Assembly: GCA_963618735.1 (NCBI GenBank)
Contig: CAVEUM010000070.1
Location: 1 to 5,818 of the forward strand
Source of the DNA: CAKUFA01 sp963618735
GTDB taxonomy: Bacteria > Bacillota > Clostridia > Christensenellales > Aristaeellaceae
Length of the DNA: 5,818 nucleotides
Reading direction: 5' to 3'
The translations under genes were made by a program, and so were the position numbers. The notes under the pieces were generated by a model. It was not told the origin of the DNA. It saw only the letters and a list, made by a program, of their open reading frames with translations, and ran no database searches. Positions 1 to 5,818 of this stretch are shown here, piece after piece; the first letter of the stretch is position 1; the number at the start of each line of letters is the position of its first letter.

Positions 1-125
1 GTCTCACCCTTGTTCAGGAAAAAGTCTACGCCGCGAAGAGCCTGCACCTGTCCAGCGTAAGTGTTGAATCCAAGTTCCAAGCCTTTCACTTCAAGGATGC
101 GATCGCCTTTCTGATACTCGGTCAT
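1..125 (-). CDS. Oligopeptide ABC transporter ATP-binding protein, DppD/OppD type (N-terminal 41 codons only)
   Basis: This is the first part of the ATPase that would power peptide import on the cytoplasmic face of the membrane. Translation from the ATG at 125-123 gives MTEYQKGDRILEVKGLELGF, then a stretch containing TYAGQVQALRGVDF and ending LNKGE at the window edge. This matches the usual OppD/DppD opening: a 'LLEVKNL' strand, a 'G.V.AVRGVSF' strand and a 'GE' just before the Walker A loop. Walker A, the signature motif, Walker B and the C-terminal oligopeptide-binding extension all lie outside the window, so ATPase competence cannot be judged. The start is backed by a GGAAAGGAG ribosome binding site 11 bases upstream. 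The gene begins 21 bases after the peptidase stop, so it is almost certainly cotranscribed. DppD-like rather than DppF-like is the better call, from operon order and the sequence of this segment. The exact substrate class is unknown. Confidence 0.88.
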   Translation of the reverse strand, partial: MTEYQKGDRILEVKGLELGFNTYAGQVQALRGVDFFLNKGE

Positions 126-136
126 GATGGGTGATG

Positions 137-145
137 CTCCTTTCC
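137..145 (-). promoter_or_regulatory. Ribosome binding site of the ATPase gene
   Basis: Read on the minus strand this is GGAAAGGAG, with 11 bases between it and the ATG at 125-123. It lies inside the 21-base gap after the peptidase stop codon and fixes the ATPase start. The spacer is slightly long but equals the one proposed for the first permease gene. Confidence 0.7.
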
Positions 146-146
146 G

Positions 147-1943
147 TTATTTATTCATGCCAAGGTGCTTCTTCAAAAATGCAACCACCTTGGGGTAGCA
201 ATCCAGTTGATTCTTACGTTTAGCCAAGCCGTGTCCTTCATCTTCATAGCGCAGATAGTCTACTTCGATGCCGCGAGACTTTACATTCTCAACAATCAGC
301 TCTGCTTCTGTTACGGGAACACGGGGATCATTGGCCCCGTGGATTACCATCAGAGGCGCTTTGATATCGTTGACCTTGGCAATAGGAGACACATTATAAA
401 GTGTCTCACGGTCGTGCGCTAACGTGCCATATTCGCTTTCGCGATGGGAACGACGGTATTCGCTGGTATTTTCCAGAAAAGTAACCAAGTTGGTCATACC
501 AACCACATCAACGCCGGCTGCCCACAAGTCGGGATAGCGTGCCACACAGCTCAGCGTCATGAATCCGCCGTAGCTGGCACCCATCACGGCGATGCGATCC
601 TTATCTGCAATGCCTTCAGCAATCAGGTGCTTCACCAGTGCATCAATGTCATGTACACTGTCGAGACGTTTTTCAACGTCATCCATGTGAGTATAAGTCT
701 TACCGTAGCCCACACTTCCGCGAACGTTTGGTGCAATAACATTTAGCCCCTGACTGACCAGATACTCTGTCAGGGCAGTGAACATAGGACGCTCCTGACC
801 TTCAGGGCCGCCATGGATATCGATAAGCACAGGACGGGGGCCAACATCCATGCCCGGTGCTTTGTAGTACCAGTAGGGGACAGTGAGACCATCAAAGGAG
901 GTGTAGTGGCACAGTTCGGCATCTACCAACTCATCCGGATCGATACCATCCATGCTTGAAGCGGTTACACGAGAAATGCATTGCTTGTCCAGATCAAGCA
1001 TCCACAGGTTTGCAGGCATGGTACCACTGGTCAGCGTGAAAAGTAACTGGTATCCTTCGTGAGACCAGGACATCGTCCAATAGTCGCTGACTCCCTTGGG
1101 CGCCGAAGGAATATTTACGAACAGGTCACGCTTGCGATCATATACCTTCAGTGCGGAATAGCCATCTTCATTGATCAGCATGGCCAAATAGCGGTCATCA
1201 GTGCTTAATGCCAGGGCTTCCACATCCCATTCGGGAGCATAAACTTTGGACATCTTGTCGGAAGCAATATCATAATAGGCAAGATACTGGAATTCGGCAT
1301 TTTCGTCCGTGCAGAGATAGAAGCCTGTGCTGTCATGCAGGAATGCAGGTGCTTTGTAAGCTGCATAAGCGCCAGGCGTACCTACGTCCTTTGCAGTACC
1401 TGTTTCCAGGTCGAACATCCATAGATGATTGTCGCTCAGGCCCTTCAGCTTGTTGTATAGCAGATAGCGACCATTGGGGGACAGAACCGCAGGCCAATTG
1501 TAGCTATCTTCATTTTCAAGCACAGTAGTCCATTTGCCGGTTTCTACATCAATGGTGCACAAATCAAAGTGAGCAGCACTTCGCGCATTCGATGCAAAGA
1601 CAACCGTTTTGCCGTCAGGAGTCATGCCGCCAAGCTGGTTGCGCGCCTTGGGATTGTTGGTCAAGTTGATGGGCTCTGTTGTGCCTTTGCGGAGCAGGAA
1701 AATTTGCTCCTGTTCATCGCCGCCATGATCCATGGTTAACAATGCATCCTCGCCATTTGGGGCGGCTTTCAGGCTCCAAACACGATCAGGCAGATTGGTT
1801 ACCTGAGTGGGTTCTTCGCCTGCTCTGCCGTGCCACACCTGATTCATTCCGCTTTTGTTGGAGAGGAACAGAAAACTACCGTCTTTTAGGAAAACACCAT
1901 TGGTGGAGGTTGATACTTCATAAAACGCTTTAATATCTGCCAT
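147..1943 (-). CDS. S9-family serine peptidase (prolyl oligopeptidase / acylaminoacyl-peptidase-like), 598 aa
   Basis: This is a predicted cytoplasmic serine peptidase that cleaves short or N-blocked peptides. Residues 1 to about 345 look like a beta-propeller of repeated PD40/WD40-like blades, for example TPDGKTVVFAS, SPNGRYLLYN, STDDRYLAML and SHEGYQLLFT, each followed by a 'D.ETG'-like turn. Residues about 350-598 form an alpha/beta hydrolase. It has HGGP at 377-380 (oxyanion region), RGSVGYG at 408-414, the nucleophile elbow GASYGG with Ser457, Asp539 in GANDPRVP and His571 in EGHG, so the triad is complete. There is no signal peptide or membrane segment. The length is normal for bacterial S9C-type enzymes. 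The ATG at 1943-1941 lies 21 bases after the permease stop, behind only a weak A-rich AGAAAGAAG site. The gene sits between permease and ATPase genes of a peptide importer, so digestion of imported peptides is a reasonable inference. S9C is preferred over dipeptidyl peptidase IV or true prolyl oligopeptidase on overall pattern. The substrate cannot be read from the sequence. Confidence 0.95.
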   Translation of the reverse strand: MADIKAFYEVSTSTNGVFLKDGSFLFLSNKSGMNQVWHGRAGEEPTQVTNLPDRVWSLKAAPNGEDALLTMDHGGDEQEQIFLLRKGTTEPINLTNNPKARNQLGGMTPDGKTVVFASNARSAAHFDLCTIDVETGKWTTVLENEDSYNWPAVLSPNGRYLLYNKLKGLSDNHLWMFDLETGTAKDVGTPGAYAAYKAPAFLHDSTGFYLCTDENAEFQYLAYYDIASDKMSKVYAPEWDVEALALSTDDRYLAMLINEDGYSALKVYDRKRDLFVNIPSAPKGVSDYWTMSWSHEGYQLLFTLTSGTMPANLWMLDLDKQCISRVTASSMDGIDPDELVDAELCHYTSFDGLTVPYWYYKAPGMDVGPRPVLIDIHGGPEGQERPMFTALTEYLVSQGLNVIAPNVRGSVGYGKTYTHMDDVEKRLDSVHDIDALVKHLIAEGIADKDRIAVMGASYGGFMTLSCVARYPDLWAAGVDVVGMTNLVTFLENTSEYRRSHRESEYGTLAHDRETLYNVSPIAKVNDIKAPLMVIHGANDPRVPVTEAELIVENVKSRGIEVDYLRYEDEGHGLAKRKNQLDCYPKVVAFLKKHLGMNK

Positions 1944-1951
1944 TACAATCG

Positions 1952-1960
1952 CTTCTTTCT
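1952..1960 (-). promoter_or_regulatory. Weak ribosome binding site of the peptidase gene
   Basis: The minus strand reads AGAAAGAAG here, 8 bases before the ATG at 1943-1941. It has only a partial match to the anti-Shine-Dalgarno sequence, weaker than the sites of the permease and ATPase genes in the same operon. This may mean lower translation of the peptidase or dependence on ribosomes arriving from the permease gene 21 bases upstream. That effect is inferred. Confidence 0.45.
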
Positions 1961-1964
1961 ACTA

Positions 1965-3095
1965 TTACTGACCGCGCATACGAGGATCAAAGGCATCCCG
2001 CAGGCCGTTGCCAAACAGGTTGAACGCCAGCATCAATGCGGAAATGACCAGAGCAGGGAAGAGCGTCAGGTGAGGATTCGTGGTCAAATATCCCTGACCT
2101 TCGGCCAACAGAACGCCAATAGAAGGTTCAGGCGCCTGAATACCAAGACCGAGATAAGACAGGAATGACTCGGAGAAGATTGCGGATGGCACAGCAAACG
2201 TAGCCTGTGTGATGATCGGGCCGATTGCATTGGGCAGGATGTGGCGGAAGATCAACGTCCTGTCCTTGGTGCCCATAGTACGGGATGCGAGCACGTACTC
2301 ATAATCCTTATAGCGGAAGAACTGTGCACGGATCATACGACTCATGCTGATCCAGCCTGTAAGTACCATGACCAGTATAAATGATGCTACACCAGCTCCG
2401 AGGAATAGCACAAACAAGATGGCCATGACCAGGAAAGGCACACCGCCAATGACTTCGGTGATACGCTGCATGATCATATCGACTCGGCCGCCATAGTAGC
2501 CGGAGATAGAACCATATACCACACCGATCAGGCAGTTGATCAGCACAGAGCAGAAACCAATCAACAGCGAAATACGCGTACCGCGCCACAGACGTACCCA
2601 TTGATCACGACCAATGTTGTCCGTGCCAAACCAGAAGTAGTAGTCACCGGCACCCTTGTAGATGTATTGGTTGATCTTAATCCGCATCATGGGAATTTCC
2701 TTGTTGCGGTATGTCCAAGTATATTCCGCAAGAATTTCCATAACGCAGCCTTTTTCCTCGTATTCGCTAAGCTTTGAAGCCTGAATTTCAATAACGGTAG
2801 AGCCGTCAAAGATGCCTAGCTTTTCAAGACCCTGAATACGAGGCGGCAGAACACCAAAGGCAGTGTGCTGCTCACGATAGCTGTAAGTTGAAAACATGGG
2901 TGCGAAGATGGCCATCAGCACAATAAAGAGGATGATAATGGCCGCCACCACTGAGGCTTTGTTCTGGCGGAAGCGAAGCCAGGCATCTTTGAAAAAACCG
3001 ATGGGCTTGCCTTCAAAGGTTTGGTCGTAAATCTTGTCATCCACCTGCACGAAGGTAATGTCGTCAGGTGACAGCCTGCGTTTCATATCACTCAC
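1965..3095 (-). CDS. Peptide ABC transporter permease, DppC/OppC family, with GTG start (376 aa)
   Basis: This is the second membrane subunit of the peptide importer and pairs with the DppB-type permease. In 376-residue numbering, a cytoplasmic N-terminus of about 46 residues leads to a first membrane helix at about 47-68. A long extracytoplasmic segment follows to about 155. FGTDNIGRD at 156-164 is the family motif. Further helices fall near 174-196, 218-236, 237-253, 291-313 and 345-364. The EAA loop that docks on the ATPase lies at 266-289 (EYVLASRTMG ... HILPN), and the protein ends with the typical DAFDPRMRG. I chose the GTG at 3095-3093 because a strong GGGGAGGAAAG site lies 8 bases upstream. 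It overlaps the upstream permease stop by 8 bases, as in coupled translation. The ATG at 3086-3084 would sit 17 bases from that site. An ATG at 3131-3129 would add 12 residues encoded within the upstream gene. The segment before FGTD is longer than in classical DppC, as described in the findings. Confidence 0.94.
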   Translation of the reverse strand: MSDMKRRLSPDDITFVQVDDKIYDQTFEGKPIGFFKDAWLRFRQNKASVVAAIIILFIVLMAIFAPMFSTYSYREQHTAFGVLPPRIQGLEKLGIFDGSTVIEIQASKLSEYEEKGCVMEILAEYTWTYRNKEIPMMRIKINQYIYKGAGDYYFWFGTDNIGRDQWVRLWRGTRISLLIGFCSVLINCLIGVVYGSISGYYGGRVDMIMQRITEVIGGVPFLVMAILFVLFLGAGVASFILVMVLTGWISMSRMIRAQFFRYKDYEYVLASRTMGTKDRTLIFRHILPNAIGPIITQATFAVPSAIFSESFLSYLGLGIQAPEPSIGVLLAEGQGYLTTNPHLTLFPALVISALMLAFNLFGNGLRDAFDPRMRGQ

Positions 3096-4044
3096 GAGTC
3101 TTTCCTCCCCCAATACGGATACGCGGATCAACGATGCCGTAGCTTAGATCCACAAGCAGAACACTCACTAGGTTAATGAGAGAGTAGACAAAAAGAATGG
3201 CGATGGTCAGATAATAGTCTGACGTGCTGATTGAGCCAGTCATCAACGCACCAAGGCCGGGAATCGTGAAAATACGTTCCACAACCACAGAACCGCCAAG
3301 CACGCTCATGAACATAGGCACAATAATGTTGCACAGCGGAATGAAAGAGTTGCGCAATGCATGACGAACGGTTGCCTGGCCTTGCGTCAGACCCTTCGCA
3401 CGCGCCAGCAGCATGTATTCTGAACCGAGTGCTTCAAACAATTCGGCTCGCATATACCGTGCAATGGTGGCGATGCCGCCGAACGACAGTGCAAGCACGG
3501 GCAACACCATGCTCCACAATTGAGCAGGTGACAGGAAAGCTGATTTGGTGTCTAGCAGTATAGGAAACCAATTTAGCTTATAGGCGAAGAAATATTGCAA
3601 TAAGGAAGCAAAAACAAAAGATGGCACGGACACATTGATGACCACCATGGTGGAGATCGCGTGGTCAGCCAGAGTATTCTTCTTCAGTGCAGCAACAATA
3701 CCGCAGATAATGCCAATGGGAATGGTGATGATCAGAGAGAAAATATTCAGCGCCAGTGTCATGGGGATTTTCTCCGCCATGATTTCAAACACAGGCCGGC
3801 GTGGATACAGCGTGATAGATTCACCAAAGTCAAAAGAAACGAAGTTCTTCAGGAAAATGACATACTGCTCGACTAGGGGCTTATCCAAATGATAGCGAGC
3901 ACGCATGGCAGCACGAAGCTCAGGGTTTGCACCTTCACCCAGCACATCACCAGGAATCAAGCGGATAGCGAAGAAGCTGATGGTGATGATGATGAACAAG
4001 GTTAAAACCATCGCTAAAAGCCGCTTTACAATATATTTAGCCAA
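3088..4044 (-). CDS. Peptide ABC transporter permease, DppB/OppB family, with TTG start (318 aa)
   Basis: This is the first membrane subunit of the peptide importer. From the TTG at 4044-4042 the protein begins MAKYIVKRLL, the classical DppB opening, and runs straight into helix 1 (about 9-29), which ends RLIPGD. The extracytoplasmic region carries DFGES at 72-76. Helices follow near 97-120, 130-154, 176-195, 234-254 and 276-298. The EAA loop for ATPase contact is at 209-232 (EYMLLARAKG ... RHALRN). VERIFTIPGLG at 255-265 and VDPRIR at 305-310 are family hallmarks. The length is normal for the family. The TTG start is preferred because AAGGAGG lies 11 bases upstream and the family N-terminus begins there. 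An in-frame ATG at 4098-4096 would add 18 atypical residues and has no ribosome binding site. Its TGA overlaps the start of the next permease by 8 bases. A hairpin separates it from the binding-protein gene. OppB, DppB and AppB cannot be told apart from sequence alone. Confidence 0.95.
   Translation of the reverse strand: MAKYIVKRLLAMVLTLFIIITISFFAIRLIPGDVLGEGANPELRAAMRARYHLDKPLVEQYVIFLKNFVSFDFGESITLYPRRPVFEIMAEKIPMTLALNIFSLIITIPIGIICGIVAALKKNTLADHAISTMVVINVSVPSFVFASLLQYFFAYKLNWFPILLDTKSAFLSPAQLWSMVLPVLALSFGGIATIARYMRAELFEALGSEYMLLARAKGLTQGQATVRHALRNSFIPLCNIIVPMFMSVLGGSVVVERIFTIPGLGALMTGSISTSDYYLTIAILFVYSLINLVSVLLVDLSYGIVDPRIRIGGGKTRE
3100..3110 (-). promoter_or_regulatory. Ribosome binding site of the second permease gene, within the end of the first
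   Basis: The minus strand reads GGGGAGGAAAG, a strong Shine-Dalgarno sequence lying inside the last codons of the upstream permease gene. The GGAGG core (3104-3108) is 8 bases from the GTG at 3095-3093 and 17 bases from the ATG at 3086-3084. The GTG is therefore the better start. The run GTGAGTGA contains both this start and the upstream TGA stop. Confidence 0.7.
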
Positions 4045-4055
4045 ATGGATGTTGC

Positions 4056-4062
4056 CCTCCTT
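4056..4062 (-). promoter_or_regulatory. Ribosome binding site of the first permease gene, supporting a TTG start
   Basis: The minus strand reads AAGGAGG, 11 bases before the TTG at 4044-4042. No ATG or GTG falls in frame between this site and the TTG. The residues after the TTG (AKYIVKRLL) match the usual DppB N-terminus, so this site decides the start. Confidence 0.7.
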
Positions 4063-4105
4063 TTCGGATGCGGGTAAGCGCGAAAAATGTGTTTGCATAG
4101 ACTAC

Positions 4106-4149
4106 GAAAAGTCAGGCAGTGCAGATCATGCTGCGCTGCCTGGCTTTTC
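4106..4149 (-). terminator. Long hairpin between binding-protein and permease genes; possible attenuating terminator or mRNA 3'-end stabiliser
   Basis: The arms 4106-4124 and 4131-4149 pair over 19 positions around a six-base loop (4125-4130). The arms include CAGGCAG/CTGCCTG and GCAG/CTGC, flanked by AAAAG/CTTTT. In the leftward transcript the 3' arm ends CTTTTCG, giving a short U run as in a weak intrinsic terminator, and two positions are A-C mismatches. In a rightward transcript those two positions become G-U pairs. The hairpin begins 41 bases after the binding-protein stop and ends about 60 bases before the permease start. Such structures between binding-protein and permease genes are known to allow more binding protein than permease to be made, by partial termination or by blocking 3' exonucleases. 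Which of these applies here is not shown by the sequence. Confidence 0.65.
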
Positions 4150-4190
4150 TTACCAGATATGCCGCATATGGCGGATTGTTCTATTGCAGC

Positions 4191-5818
4191 TTAGTTAGCA
4201 GGATTCTCGATGGTGGACTGCTGCCAACCGTAGCCGACGCCAGTGATGTATTCTTCGCTGGCCAGATAGATGCGCTCGTTATAGATCACAGAGTTATCGT
4301 TCTGCATCAGCGGAATGAAAGCAACTTCACCCAGCAGCAGATCCTCCATGCGATTCAGTGCAGCAATCTTGCCCTGAGGATCATTCAGCAGATCACCATA
4401 CACACAGTCGTACTGCAGCTGGTCGAACTCAGCATTGTCGAAACCAGTGATGTACTTATCAGCATAGTTGGTGGTCCAGGGAGCCATGGAGGTGTAGGGG
4501 TTGAAGGGGCTGCACAGACGCACGCCGATGCCCATGTCATAGGTGCCGGCACGATAGCGGTCATAAGCAGCGGTAGGAAGAACAGCCTCAAGCTGCAGTT
4601 CGAAGCGATCGGTGCCGAAGAGGTTTTCGTAGATTTCCTTAGCAACCTCAGCGGTACGCTTCATATCTTCCTGCTCATCGAAGTAGATGTAGCCGACAGT
4701 GATCTTATCAACGCCAAGCTCTTCAATAGCCTTGTCGAAGTATTCCTTGGCAAGTTCACGGTTGGTGGCATACTTTTCCTTGATTGCCTGAGCGCCTTCG
4801 GTGTTACGATAAATGGTACCATCAGCACCGTCATCAACGAAGATGGACTCGGCAACAATGTAAGAGGCGGCAGTGTACATCTTGTACACATCGTAGGACA
4901 TTTCCTCACGAGGTGCAGCATACTGCAGAGCCAGACGCAGGTTCTTGTTGGCCATCACGGTGTTAGAGGAAGCAGCGTTCACAAACAGACCCCAGACAGA
5001 AGAGGTCATGCTCTTGTACACGCGAGGATCGTCGCTGTACTGATCATATTCCGTACCAGTCAGCGTGTGAAGATCCAGTTCGCCGCTCCAGAACAGCTCG
5101 CTGCGGGTGGTGTTGGAGGAGGTGAACAGCATGTGCTCGCCGTCAACAGAGAACCAGCCGTCCTTCACCAGAGCGTCGTTGGGGTTCAGCTCATACATCA
5201 TGTAGCTGTCGATAACCCACTCGGTCAGGACATAGTAGCCGCAGGAAGGAGTGGTTTCCAGCGTGGTGCCATAAGTGGTAGAAGTGCGATCAGCATTCAT
5301 CAGGGACTCGTAAAGGTCTTCCTTTACGGGGTTAATGTACTGGCAGATCGTGGTGTAGAAGTCCGTTTCAGTGCAGGGATACTCGAGAGAGAATTCCAGA
5401 GTATACTGATCAAGAACCTTCACGCCGACTTCAGACCAGTCAGTAACTTCACCCTGGAAGTACTGCTTGGCGTTCTTCACCACAACGGGATCAAACACGT
5501 AAGTGGCAGCAGTGTTGGCCAGCTTGGGGTCGATCTGCATCTTGATAGAATATTCATAGGTATAAGCATCAATCGGGGTGCCATCGGTCCACTGCAGATC
5601 ATCACGAAGCTTTACCGTCCAGGTATAGCCGCCATCAGAGCTGACAGGCAGCTCGGCAGCATGCTCAGGAACAAACTCCAAGTGGGTGCCGTCCTTGGAT
5701 ACCATCTGGCGCACGAAGGTGCCCAGGTTAGGCATACGGCTGGAAGAAGTAGTGGAAGTGTACATGTGAGGGTTCTGCGTCTTCGGAGACGTAGTCCAGC
5801 TGTACAGGATGTTGTCCG
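4191..5818 (-). CDS. Extracellular peptide-binding protein of ABC transporter, family 5 (OppA/DppA-like), N-terminus outside window
   Basis: This solute receptor binds peptides outside the cell and delivers them to the permeases, in Gram-positives usually as a membrane-anchored lipoprotein. The frame is open to the right edge: 17 codons (DNILYSWTTSPKTQNPH) precede the first visible ATG at 5765-5763. That ATG is internal and not the start. The visible 541 residues begin in the early mature domain, so the signal peptide and lipobox are lost. The family signature is at visible residues about 61-81: DGGYTWTVKLRDD followed by WTDGTP, then an aromatic YEYS. The rest has the usual two-lobed length and ends IENPAN with TAA. 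Five cysteines are visible, and disulfides cannot be inferred. Codon use is strongly biased, with all 22 visible lysines AAG, as expected for a highly expressed receptor. It lies first in the visible operon, separated from the permeases by a hairpin. The ligand could be an oligopeptide, a dipeptide or another family 5 substrate. The peptidase next door favours peptides. Confidence 0.94.
   Translation of the reverse strand, partial: DNILYSWTTSPKTQNPHMYTSTTSSSRMPNLGTFVRQMVSKDGTHLEFVPEHAAELPVSSDGGYTWTVKLRDDLQWTDGTPIDAYTYEYSIKMQIDPKLANTAATYVFDPVVVKNAKQYFQGEVTDWSEVGVKVLDQYTLEFSLEYPCTETDFYTTICQYINPVKEDLYESLMNADRTSTTYGTTLETTPSCGYYVLTEWVIDSYMMYELNPNDALVKDGWFSVDGEHMLFTSSNTTRSELFWSGELDLHTLTGTEYDQYSDDPRVYKSMTSSVWGLFVNAASSNTVMANKNLRLALQYAAPREEMSYDVYKMYTAASYIVAESIFVDDGADGTIYRNTEGAQAIKEKYATNRELAKEYFDKAIEELGVDKITVGYIYFDEQEDMKRTAEVAKEIYENLFGTDRFELQLEAVLPTAAYDRYRAGTYDMGIGVRLCSPFNPYTSMAPWTTNYADKYITGFDNAEFDQLQYDCVYGDLLNDPQGKIAALNRMEDLLLGEVAFIPLMQNDNSVIYNERIYLASEEYITGVGYGWQQSTIENPAN

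Noticed and set aside
165..1933. Several open frames of 84-106 codons on the plus strand across the peptidase gene
   Set aside because: They lie opposite a well-supported enzyme gene, resemble no protein family, are rich in Cys, His and Arg in an antisense-like way, and have no convincing ribosome binding sites.
2308..2601. A 97-codon minus-strand frame inside the second permease gene
   Set aside because: It is a shifted reading of the permease sequence. Its content (many Trp, Cys and His) is typical of an out-of-frame translation, and the real frame has clear family motifs.
4045..4098. Upstream ATG at 4098-4096 as the start of the first permease
   Set aside because: The 18 added residues are polar and unlike DppB N-termini, and no ribosome binding site precedes this ATG. 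AAGGAGG lies downstream of it, placed for the TTG start.
4157..4169. Palindrome ATATGC-C-GCATAT next to the large hairpin, a possible operator
   Set aside because: The centre leaves a one-base loop, so it is a poor RNA hairpin. There is no promoter nearby and it occurs once, so it cannot be told from chance.
3357..4198. Plus-strand open frames over the first permease gene and the intergenic gap
   Set aside because: They are antisense to conserved EAA and membrane segments, and no family, promoter or ribosome binding site supports them. The last one runs through the hairpin.
4385..4966. Open frames in other phases within the binding-protein gene, on both strands
   Set aside because: Their low-complexity Ser, Pro and Thr or Arg and Cys composition comes from shifted reading of a codon-biased gene. 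The family 5 frame explains the region fully.
5763..5765. The visible ATG taken as the start of the binding protein
   Set aside because: The frame continues upstream to the window edge with receptor-like residues, and starting here would leave no signal peptide for a protein that must be exported.

Overview
The window holds most of one leftward (minus-strand) operon for oligopeptide uptake. A cytoplasmic peptidase gene sits between the permease genes and the ATPase gene. In transcription order, right to left, the genes are: a family 5 peptide-binding protein (5' end outside the window), two membrane permeases of the DppB/OppB and DppC/OppC type, an S9-family prolyl-oligopeptidase-like serine peptidase, and the first 41 codons of a DppD/OppD-type ATPase. 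A second ATPase (DppF/OppF) would normally follow to the left, outside the window. All five genes share one strand and are tightly packed. The permease genes overlap by 8 bases if the preferred start is right, and the peptidase gene has a 21-base gap on each side. The one larger gap, about 146 bases between the binding-protein and first permease genes, contains a long hairpin.

The likely joint function is as follows. The binding protein captures peptides outside the cell. The two permeases form the channel, and the ATPase(s) power import. The S9 peptidase, which has no signal peptide or membrane segment, would act on the peptides in the cytoplasm. The peptidase is a confident family call with an intact Ser-Asp-His triad. 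Its coupling to this transporter is inferred from gene order only.

The organism is probably a Gram-positive anaerobe of the Clostridia. Base composition is near half GC. The start sites show strong AGGAGG-type ribosome binding sites and apparent TTG and GTG starts. The second permease carries a long extracytoplasmic insertion that I associate with clostridial OppC-like proteins. This placement is moderate to weak: no RNA gene or taxon-specific marker is present.

I see no mobile element, CRISPR array, tRNA or rRNA. The operon promoter and the binding protein's signal peptide lie beyond the right edge. Nothing looks like a wholly new system. The most notable points are the peptidase placed inside the transporter operon, the intergenic hairpin, the permease insertion and the strong codon bias of the binding-protein gene.
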